A stretch of 11,624 nucleotides of DNA from Actinomycetales bacterium (lineage in GTDB: Bacteria; Actinomycetota; Actinomycetes; Actinomycetales; Cellulomonadaceae), in contig JAATES010000003.1 in the NCBI GenBank assembly GCA_015655615.1, forward strand, positions 1 through 11,624, read 5' to 3'. A program made the translations under genes and the position numbers. This document shows, one piece after another, positions 6,641-11,624 of the stretch; positions within the stretch are counted from its first letter, which is position 1; each line of letters starts with the position of its first letter. The notes under the pieces were generated by a model. The model ran no database searches and had not been told where the DNA came from. It saw only the letters and a program-made list of their open reading frames with translations.

Positions 6641-6925
6641 CTACCCCGCACCCAGCACCCGGCGCAGCCGCTCCGGCTCGATGCGCCAGAAACCCTGCGG
6701 CACCCCGTCCACGAGCACCACGGGTACGAAGTCTCCGTAGCGTGTCCGCAGGTCCGCGATATCCCCCGCCGCGCCGGGGTGGTCGATGTCGACCTCCCGC
6801 CAGGATTCGCCCAGCTGATCGCACACCGCGCGCACCACCTCGCGGGCAGGTTCGCACAGGTGGCAATCATGGCGGACGTAGACAACGACACGGACCGCAT
6901 CCGCGTCCGACGAGGGGTGGCTCAC
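6641..6925 (-). CDS. Glutaredoxin-like (DUF836-type) thiol-disulfide protein
   Basis: Small cytosolic thioredoxin-fold protein, 94 aa. VVVYVRHDCHLCEPARE contains the redox pair Cys21-His-Leu-Cys24. FVPVVLVDGVP supplies the cis-Pro68 expected next to the active site. A central REVDID strand fits the fold. It resembles mycobacterial Rv0508 as I remember it. The true reductant and substrate are unknown. The start is taken as GTG 6925, with no useful Shine-Dalgarno. TACCGT lies 6 nt upstream, so translation may begin at the mRNA 5' end. It diverges from the HAD phosphatase across 65 bp. Confidence 0.85.
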   Translation of the reverse strand: MSHPSSDADAVRVVVYVRHDCHLCEPAREVVRAVCDQLGESWREVDIDHPGAAGDIADLRTRYGDFVPVVLVDGVPQGFWRIEPERLRRVLGAG

Positions 6926-6931
6926 CCTGCC

Positions 6932-6937
6932 ACGGTA
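6932..6937 (-). promoter_or_regulatory. Candidate -10 box for glutaredoxin-like gene
   Basis: TACCGT on the minus strand fits the actinobacterial TAnnnT -10 form and ends 6 nt before the GTG start, predicting a transcript that begins at or next to the start codon. No convincing -35 is visible, so this is tentative. Confidence 0.35.
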
Positions 6938-6977
6938 GCGCGGGCCGGCCGTCCGACACCGCGCCAGGAGCCACGGC

Positions 6978-6983
6978 TAGAGT
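6978..6983 (+). promoter_or_regulatory. Candidate -10 box for HAD phosphatase gene
   Basis: TAGAGT (TAnnnT form) ends 7 nt before the ATG at 6991. A CCGACA at 6953-6958 could be a -35 with a longish 19-bp spacer. The only Shine-Dalgarno, GGAG at 6984-6987, is 3 nt from the ATG, closer than normal, which supports a leaderless reading. Confidence 0.4.
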
Positions 6984-6990
6984 GGAGTCG

Positions 6991-7779
6991 ATGAGTCCAG
7001 ATGCGAACGATCACCTCGCCGTCGCGGCATTCTTTGACGTGGACAACACGATCATCCGCGGGGCCAGTTCCTTCCATCTGGCTCGCGCGCTCTGGCAGCG
7101 TGACTTCTTCCGCAAGCGGGACATCGTGGCCTTCGCCATCCATCAGGCGCGATACCTGATCTTCGGCGAGAACAAGCAGCAGATCGACGAGGTCCGCTCC
7201 CGTGCGCTCTCGCTGATGCGAGGGCACTCCGTCGCCGAGGTCGTCGCGGTCGGCGAGGAGGTCTATGACGAGGTCCTCGCGTTACGCATCTATTCCGGCA
7301 CTCAGCAGCTGCTCGACGACCACCTGGCACGCGGCCATCAGGTATGGCTGGTCTCCGCCACTCCGGTCGAGATCGGGGACCTCATCGCCAGGCATCTGGG
7401 TGCCACCGGGGCGCTGGGAACCATCGCCGAACATGAGGGCGGTCGCTACACCGGCCGGCTGGTCGGCGACATGATGCACGGCCAGGCCAAGGCGCTGGGA
7501 GTCGAGCGCCTTGCGGCGGCGCGGGGAATCGACCTGACGGCCTCCTACGCCTACGGCGACTCACTCAACGACCTGCCGATGCTCTCCTGCGTCGGGAACC
7601 CCTGCCCGATCAACCCCGACCGACGGCTCCGCCGCTACGCCTCCACGGTGGGCTGGCCTGTGCGCAACTTCCGCGCCCGGCGGGTCTTCAACCGTCGCAA
7701 TGCCCGAACTGCGAGCGCCGCAGGGGCGTTGTGGGCGCTCGGGCTCGCCGTGCGATCCGTCGCGCGTCGTCATCGCTGA
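6991..7779 (+). CDS. HAD-IB family phosphatase (SerB1-like)
   Basis: Haloacid dehalogenase superfamily hydrolase, subfamily IB, 262 aa, cytosolic. Motif I is FFDVDNT, with nucleophile Asp16 and acid Asp18. Motif II is WLVSATP (Ser122), motif III Lys is in HGQAKALG (Lys167), and motif IV is GDSLNDLPM (Asp190, Asp194). The helical cap between motifs I and II (about 24-105) is typical of SerB-like enzymes. It resembles proteins annotated SerB1 in actinobacteria, but phosphoserine as the substrate is not established from sequence. The C-terminus is basic with a weakly hydrophobic Ala/Leu segment (about 240-257). The ATG at 6991 opens directly before the conserved domain. An upstream in-frame extension would overlap the whole opposite-strand glutaredoxin gene and is rejected. 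Confidence 0.9.
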   Translation: MSPDANDHLAVAAFFDVDNTIIRGASSFHLARALWQRDFFRKRDIVAFAIHQARYLIFGENKQQIDEVRSRALSLMRGHSVAEVVAVGEEVYDEVLALRIYSGTQQLLDDHLARGHQVWLVSATPVEIGDLIARHLGATGALGTIAEHEGGRYTGRLVGDMMHGQAKALGVERLAAARGIDLTASYAYGDSLNDLPMLSCVGNPCPINPDRRLRRYASTVGWPVRNFRARRVFNRRNARTASAAGALWALGLAVRSVARRHR

Positions 7780-7802
7780 GGATCAGAAGGGCACACGAAT
7801 GG

Positions 7803-7830
7803 CTCAGGCCCGGCAGAAGCCGGGCCTGAG
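7803..7830. terminator. Perfect 11-bp hairpin, likely bidirectional terminator
   Basis: CTCAGGCCCGG (7803-7813) pairs without mismatch with CCGGGCCTGAG (7820-7830) around a 6-nt loop (CAGAAG). It sits between the convergent HAD phosphatase (stop 7779) and bS22 (stop 7837) genes and probably ends both transcripts. There is no clear T tract. Confidence 0.8.
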
Positions 7831-7836
7831 AACGTC

Positions 7837-7935
7837 TTACTTCTTGTTACGACGCTGGTGGCGCGTCTTGCGAAGCAGTTTGCGATGCTTCTTCTTCGCC
7901 ATGCGCTTGCGGCGCTTCTTAATGACGGAGCCCAT
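7837..7935 (-). CDS. 30S ribosomal protein bS22 (AURKAIP1/COX24-domain) small protein
   Basis: A 32-residue, extremely basic protein: [20 protein letters not shown] followed by [12 protein letters not shown]. About 20 residues are Lys, Arg or His. It matches the actinobacterial bS22 family (mycobacterial Rv0500B from memory; related to the COX24/AURKAIP1 domain of mitochondrial mS38), which binds 16S rRNA in the small subunit. The ATG at 7935 is preceded by GAGGAGG at about 5 nt, one of the best Shine-Dalgarno sequences here, which fits high expression. TAA at 7837-7839 is followed by a perfect hairpin. The HTH gene upstream on the same strand (gap 147 bp) is its usual neighbour. It is short enough for gene finders to miss. 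Confidence 0.92.
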   Translation of the reverse strand: MGSVIKKRRKRMAKKKHRKLLRKTRHQRRNKK

Positions 7936-8082
7936 AAGGTCCTCCTCGTGCCGGTCAGTGTGAACGGGTCAGCTATGCGGATCCGGTCAGACTGCCGGAA
8001 CTGCAAGGTCCGTCGCTCAGGTTACCCGGTTCGGGGCCGTGGAGCGAACTTGGGTGCGCGACGGCGCCGCGCAGCGCCCGGA

Positions 8083-8289
8083 TCAGGAGCTGATCTGGTC
8101 CGCATCGTAGAAGGCCGATGCCAGGTACTCGGTCAGCGCCTGCTGTGGGACACGGAAGGACTTGCCGACCCGCACCGCGGGGAGCTCACCGGAATGGACC
8201 AGTCGATACACGGTCATCTTGGACACGCGCATCTGGTCAGCGACCTCGGCAACAGTCAGAAACTGCGAGGTCGGTGGCTCAGTGGTCAC
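8083..8289 (-). CDS. Excisionase/BldC-like helix-turn-helix DNA-binding protein
   Basis: A 68-aa protein that is almost wholly a MerR-like winged HTH: LTVAEVADQMRVSKMTVYRL (11-30), then HSGELPAVRVGKSFRVP, where the GELPAVRVG turn and FRV strand form the wing. It strongly resembles mycobacterial Rv0500A as I recall it, which also lies next to the bS22 gene, and shares fold and size with Streptomyces BldC. Its targets are unknown. I chose GTG 8289, which has GGGAGA 6 nt upstream and starts just before the domain. An ATG at 8343 would add 18 residues that look uncharacteristic. TACGAT (8347-8342, minus) could be a -10. The 249-bp gap to trkH (8290-8538) shows nothing else I can name. Confidence 0.88.
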   Translation of the reverse strand: MTTEPPTSQFLTVAEVADQMRVSKMTVYRLVHSGELPAVRVGKSFRVPQQALTEYLASAFYDADQISS

Positions 8290-8538
8290 AGTCGGTCTCC
8301 CGGAGCAGACGTGCAGCGCGGGTGCGCTGACGAGTACCGTCATCGTAGAGCCTTCGCGGCGTCCTAGGGAACTGGCCGCGCCGAAGCGTAGCGACGCCGG
8401 ATTGATTCGGAGCCCCGGGGAAAGGTCCCCCGCTCGCGGATCGGGCATGATGGGGTCGATGTGGCCCGCGGCCTCGCGACAGCGGGCAGGCAGCGAACAG
8501 ACTCACACCGATACGCCTGATGGTGAAGGGAAGGATGC

Positions 8539-9915
8539 ATGACCGGCCGTACCCGCACCAGCCTCGCCTCCGCCCGGGACCTGGTTGACCGCATCGCCCG
8601 GCAATCACCCGCACGGCTGGCGCTGGTCGCCTTCGCGGCCGTCATCGGACTCTTCACGGTGCTGCTGATGCTCCCCGGCACGACGACGACCGGGCACCGC
8701 CCTGCGCTGGTCACCGCCCTGTTCACTGCCACCTCGGCCGTCTCCGTGACCGGCCTGACGGTCGTTCCCACCGGCGAGTACTGGTCGGTGGTGGGGCATG
8801 TCGTGCTGCTCCTCGGCATGAAGGTGGGCGGCCTCGGGGTGATGACCCTGGCCTCGATCCTCGGGCTGGCCGTGTCCAGGCGAATCGGCCTGACCCAGAA
8901 GCTGATGGCCGCCACCGAGGTCAAGACCAACCGGCTCGGCGAGGTCGGCAGTCTGATCCGGGTGGTCATCGTGACGTCGACCAGCCTCGAGATCATCCTG
9001 GCGCTGCTGCTCACACCCCGGTTCCTGGTCCTGCGCGAGTCGACCGGCGAGGCGTTCTGGCATGCGATCTTCTATTCGGTCTCCGCCTTCAACAATGCCG
9101 GGTTCGTCCCGACGGCCGAGGGGCTGCTCCCGCATGCCGGTGACTGGCTGCTGCTCACCCCGATCATCCTGGGGGTGTTCGTCGGCTCCCTGGGGTTCCC
9201 CGTGATCCTCAACGTCTACCGCAAGCGGCACCGGCTCTCCCGGCTCAGTCTGCACAGCAAGCTCACGCTGCTCACCAGCGGCGCGCTCGTCGCGGTCGGC
9301 GGCGTGCTGTTCCTGCTCACCGAGTGGAGCAATGCCGCCACGATCGGAGGGATGTCGACCAGCGGCAAACTGCTCACGGGACTGACGATGGGCGTGATGC
9401 CCCGTTCCGGTGGCCTGTCGACCTTCGACATGGCTCACGCGAGCGAGTCCACCTGGCTGATCACCGACGCCATGATGTTCGTCGGCGGCGGCAGCGCCTC
9501 CACGGCAGGTGGCATCAAGGTGACCACCCTGGCCGTCATGCTCCTCGCGATCCTCGCCGAGGCCCGGGGCGACCGCGACGTCGAGGCCTTCGGTCGCCGC
9601 ATCCCCCGAGCCACCCTGCGTCTGGCCGTCGCCGTCTTCTTCATCGGGGCCACCACTGTCCTCATCGCGAGCCTGCTGCTGCTGCGGATCAGCGGGGAGT
9701 CGCTGGACCGGGTGCTGTTCGAGGTGATCTCGGCCTTCGGCACCGTGGGGCTCAGCACCGGATTGACCCCGGAACTGCCCGACGCCGGGAAATACGTGCT
9801 GACCGCATTGATGTTCATCGGCCGGACCGGCACCATGACTCTGGCCGCCGCACTGGCCATCCGAGACCGCCGCCGGGTCATCCGGCTGCCCGAAGAAAGG
9901 CCGATCATTGGCTGA
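8539..9915 (+). CDS. TrkH/KtrB-family potassium uptake channel subunit
   Basis: Membrane pore of a Ktr/Trk K+ uptake system, 458 aa, four membrane-pore-membrane repeats. The four filter loops are visible: AVSVTGLT (about 67-74), FNNAGF (184-189), MPRSGGLSTFD (287-297) and FGTVGLSTG (400-408). GGGSASTAGGIKVTT (316-330) and the conserved MFIGRTGTMTL (425-435) near the C-terminus are also typical. The length fits KtrB rather than longer proteobacterial TrkH. The ATG at 8539 is preceded by GAAGGGAAGGA (8525-8535). The stop overlaps the TTG start of the RCK subunit by 8 bp, so the two are coupled and should form one complex controlled by nucleotide binding. The role is osmotic adaptation and pH or membrane-potential balance. 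Confidence 0.95.
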   Translation: MTGRTRTSLASARDLVDRIARQSPARLALVAFAAVIGLFTVLLMLPGTTTTGHRPALVTALFTATSAVSVTGLTVVPTGEYWSVVGHVVLLLGMKVGGLGVMTLASILGLAVSRRIGLTQKLMAATEVKTNRLGEVGSLIRVVIVTSTSLEIILALLLTPRFLVLRESTGEAFWHAIFYSVSAFNNAGFVPTAEGLLPHAGDWLLLTPIILGVFVGSLGFPVILNVYRKRHRLSRLSLHSKLTLLTSGALVAVGGVLFLLTEWSNAATIGGMSTSGKLLTGLTMGVMPRSGGLSTFDMAHASESTWLITDAMMFVGGGSASTAGGIKVTTLAVMLLAILAEARGDRDVEAFGRRIPRATLRLAVAVFFIGATTVLIASLLLLRISGESLDRVLFEVISAFGTVGLSTGLTPELPDAGKYVLTALMFIGRTGTMTLAAALAIRDRRRVIRLPEERPIIG

Positions 9916-10609
9916 CCTGCATCGATCCACTGAAGTAGCGAACACGGTGGCCCGCCGATCCGCAGGTGACGGAGTCCTCGTCATCGGGCTGGGCCGGTTC
10001 GGCTCCGCGATCACCACCACGCTCGACCGACTGGGCCAGGAGGTCCTCGCGGTCGAGCGGAACCCCGAGCTGATCCGGCTCTACTCCGAGCGGGTTCCCG
10101 TCGTCGAGGCCGACGCGACCAACCCCGATGCCCTCGATCAGCTGGGAGCGCGGGACTACCCCGTCGCCGTGGTCGGAATCGGCACCTCCCTCGAGGCCTC
10201 GGTGCTGGTCACCGGCAACCTCGTGGACCTCGGTACGCCGCAGATCTGGGCCAAGGCGATCTCCGCCGAGCACGGACGGATCCTGCAGCGGATCGGCGCC
10301 CACCATGTCGTCTTCCCCGAGGCCGACGCCGGGGCGCGGGTGGCCCACCTGGTCTCCGGCAAGCTGCTGGACTACATCGAGGTGGAGGACGGCTTCACCG
10401 TCGTCAAGATGCGCCCTCCGAAGGAGACCCAGGGCTTCACCATCGCCCAGTCCAAGGTGCGCGAGCGCTATGGAGTGACGATCATCGGCGTGAAGTCACC
10501 GGGCGAGGACTTCGTCTATGCGACTCCCGAGACCCGTATCGCAGCCAGCGATCTCATCGTGGTCTCCGGGCACTCGGCGCTGCTGGACCGCTTTGCGGCG
10601 CGGCCTTGA
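9908..10609 (+). CDS. TrkA/KtrA-family RCK regulatory subunit of K+ uptake
   Basis: Cytosolic gating ring subunit, 233 aa: an RCK_N (Rossmann) domain with VIGLGRFG (25-32, the GxGxxG nucleotide loop) and the ribose-binding acidic residue in AVERNPE (Glu50), then an RCK_C domain from about 145 to the end. Binding of nucleotides (ATP/ADP or NAD(H) in this family) controls the adjacent TrkH/KtrB pore. The start is taken as TTG 9908, with AAAGG 7 nt upstream and an 8-bp overlap with trkH. A GTG 13 codons downstream would also keep the whole Rossmann fold. A single RCK pair of this length suggests the KtrA type. It is followed by a convergent membrane-protein gene with a 20-bp gap. Confidence 0.94.
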   Translation: MADLHRSTEVANTVARRSAGDGVLVIGLGRFGSAITTTLDRLGQEVLAVERNPELIRLYSERVPVVEADATNPDALDQLGARDYPVAVVGIGTSLEASVLVTGNLVDLGTPQIWAKAISAEHGRILQRIGAHHVVFPEADAGARVAHLVSGKLLDYIEVEDGFTVVKMRPPKETQGFTIAQSKVRERYGVTIIGVKSPGEDFVYATPETRIAASDLIVVSGHSALLDRFAARP

Positions 10610-10624
10610 TCGACTGCAGCCGCT

Positions 10625-10647
10625 GACGGCTACAGGCCGTAGCCGTC
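10625..10647. terminator. Weak candidate terminator hairpin after trkA
   Basis: GACGGCTAC (10625-10633) pairs perfectly with GTAGCCGTC (10639-10647) around a 5-nt loop. It starts 16 bp after the trkA stop and overlaps the last codons of the convergent gene, so it may end trkHA transcription. The stem is only 9 bp and no T tract follows. Confidence 0.45.
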
Positions 10648-11586
10648 GAAGAACCGCTTGAGGTCGGACGCCGGACCAGTGGCCGAGATCACGACGGTCC
10701 CGTTGGTCCACACCGCAGTCGCGTCACCGCTCGCAGCCGCGCTGTCCGACGCCTCAGGGGAGATCCACGACTTGCCGACAGTTGCGCCTGCGACCGTGAC
10801 TTCTCCCGTGACGGCCTGGGCCCCGACCGACTCGTCGGCGATGCCCTCGGCGGCGGCGGCGGCCTCCTGTGCTGTCGCCCACTGACCGACGACGACCGTG
10901 TAGGTGCCGACGGCGGGCGATGCCGACAGCGGGTCGGCGGCCCCGGTGTAGACCGCCGTGTAGGCCTCGATCGCCCCACGATCGGCGACCCAGGCCGATT
11001 CCGGGGTCAACGCCGTCAACACGTCCTGGTTGACCGTGCCGGGGATCGCCTGGTGCAGCTCGCTGCCCTCGCCCCGATCGACCGGGCTGGCCGACGGGGT
11101 CGGCGCCGACGCCGTGACGACGACGCCCCTCGGTGTGGCACCCGGACCGGATCCCCCCTGGGTCAACCAGACGGCAGCCACCGCTCCCGCGATCACGAGG
11201 GCGGCGAGGACCCAGCCCCACCATGGCACCCGGCGCAGCAAGCCGCCGAGCCCGCCCGCCGTGGCGTCATGGCCAGACTCCGCGTCGCCCTCCTGCGCAG
11301 CGGGGGCAGGCTCCGAGTCGTCCGCTGGCTCCGGTGCCGCGGGCTCCGGTGCAACGGGCTCCGGTGCAGCGGGCTCCGGTGCAGCGGGCTCCGCCTCCTC
11401 CGAGGTCCGTGCCGGTATCGACGATGTCCGCAGCAGCGCCTTGAAGCCCGGCTCCGGCGCCGAACCATGCCCGGAACCTGCGGGCCCTGCGGGGGCTTCT
11501 GTCGTAGGCGTCGCGTCACCGGCGGTCACGGGATCGCCCGGCGCAGCCGAGCCCTCGGCGCGTGGACCGCGGACAGGCGGGAACAC
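10630..11586 (-). CDS. Single-pass membrane protein with Pro/Glu/Ala-rich tail, function unknown
   Basis: I do not recognise the family. The 318-aa protein has a long, low-complexity N-terminal region (1-115) with an acidic (PEPAA)n tract at about 66-88. A double-Trp membrane helix follows (about 121-141, WWGWVLAALVIAGAVAAVWL) after Arg118-Arg119, predicting N-in/C-out. A Ser/Pro/Thr linker comes next (about 155-172), then an extracytoplasmic domain of about 140 residues ending in LKRFFDGYGL. The segment GTYTVVVGQWATAQEAAAAAEGIAD (228-252) is loosely SPOR-like, but this is weak. The coding bias and domain layout support a real gene. GTG 11586 is the first start after an in-frame TAG and has no Shine-Dalgarno, so the start is uncertain. 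It converges with trkA and shows no clear functional link to it. Confidence 0.75.
   Translation of the reverse strand: MFPPVRGPRAEGSAAPGDPVTAGDATPTTEAPAGPAGSGHGSAPEPGFKALLRTSSIPARTSEEAEPAAPEPAAPEPVAPEPAAPEPADDSEPAPAAQEGDAESGHDATAGGLGGLLRRVPWWGWVLAALVIAGAVAAVWLTQGGSGPGATPRGVVVTASAPTPSASPVDRGEGSELHQAIPGTVNQDVLTALTPESAWVADRGAIEAYTAVYTGAADPLSASPAVGTYTVVVGQWATAQEAAAAAEGIADESVGAQAVTGEVTVAGATVGKSWISPEASDSAAASGDATAVWTNGTVVISATGPASDLKRFFDGYGL
11327..11386. repeat. Four 15-bp tandem repeats coding PEPAA units
   Basis: Units of the form GGCTCCGGTGCNRCG start at 11327, 11342, 11357 and 11372. The last two are identical and the first two differ by one base each; a decayed fifth begins at 11387. In the minus-strand gene they encode five-residue Pro-Glu-Pro-Ala-Ala type units (one with Val), forming a stiff acidic spacer before the membrane helix. 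The 15-bp period makes unit-number changes frame-neutral. Confidence 0.85.
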
Positions 11587-11624
11587 CCGTCGGGCGTTCA
11601 GTCTGCAGCCCCACTACCGTGAGG

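Noticed and set aside
6628..6990. N-terminal extension of the HAD phosphatase to 6628
   Set aside because: It would overlap the whole glutaredoxin gene on the other strand and is Pro/Arg-rich. The HAD motif I begins a few residues after the ATG at 6991.
8290..8448. N-terminal extensions of the HTH protein to 8343 or 8448
   Set aside because: The added residues do not look like the family; GTG 8289 has a well-spaced GGGAGA. The ATG at 8343 is not excluded.
8605..10020. A 471-codon open frame antisense to trkH and trkA
   Set aside because: Its product is a Gln/His/Asp/Gly-rich low-complexity string with no domain logic, while the opposite strand encodes all four TrkH filter motifs. Long antisense frames are expected at this GC content.
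10053..11053. Search for tRNA, rRNA, insertion-sequence ends or attachment sites around the trkA/membrane-protein junction
   Set aside because: I saw no cloverleaf, terminal inverted repeats, transposase motifs or duplicated att-like sequence here or elsewhere in the window.
11327..11386. 15-bp repeats as a possible CRISPR or regulatory array
   Set aside because: There are no spacers between units and the period keeps the reading frame of a coding Pro/Glu/Ala tract.

Overview
The window is a G+C-rich chromosomal segment with strong G/C bias at codon third positions, GTG and TTG starts, and gene families typical of Actinomycetota. A 32-residue Arg/Lys-rich ribosomal protein (bS22 type) beside an excisionase-fold HTH gene, and a phosphatase / TlpA-ResA / CcdA / ResB gene run, are both arrangements I know from mycobacteria and other actinobacteria. 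Family-level placement is not possible by eye. A member of the Propionibacteriales or a relative would fit, but that is a guess.

Left part (1-4009, all minus strand): a cytochrome c maturation (system II) operon. Transcription runs marR1 (3500-4009) -> histidine phosphatase -> TlpA/ResA-like thioredoxin -> CcdA -> ResB, and ResB leaves the window before its stop. The CcdA and ResB start codons overlap the preceding stop as TGATG. The expected next gene, ccsA/ccsB, would lie off the left edge. CcdA and the TlpA protein would carry reductant across the membrane to reduce apocytochrome c, and ResB with CcsA would deliver and attach heme.

Middle part (4010-6611): two regulator-plus-target modules. 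marR1 diverges from a YceI-family lipid-binding protein gene across an AT-rich 180-bp region. A Bcr/CflA-type drug exporter diverges from a second MarR gene (marR2) across 62 bp. That gap contains a good promoter for the exporter and a near-palindrome ACGCGT-N4-ACGCGT covering its -35 box, which suggests a self-regulated drug-responsive switch. A strong hairpin (4766-4799) separates the convergent yceI and exporter genes.

Right-middle part (6641-8289): a glutaredoxin-like protein and a SerB1-like HAD phosphatase are divergent, each with a TAnnnT box 6-7 nt before its start codon (possible leaderless transcripts). Next come a hairpin terminator, the tiny bS22 gene and its upstream HTH gene.

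Right part (8539-11586): trkH/ktrB and trkA/ktrA overlap by 8 bp and encode a K+ uptake channel with its NAD-binding RCK subunit. Convergent to them is an unrecognised single-pass membrane protein with a (PEPAA)n repeat.

Recalled from M. tuberculosis (not searched here), the Rv0508-like glutaredoxin and the Rv0525-like phosphatase are separated by a block of heme-biosynthesis genes. Here the MarR/YceI/exporter/MarR block occupies that place. I found no CRISPR array, insertion sequence, tRNA or rRNA, and no gene-free stretch over 300 bp.
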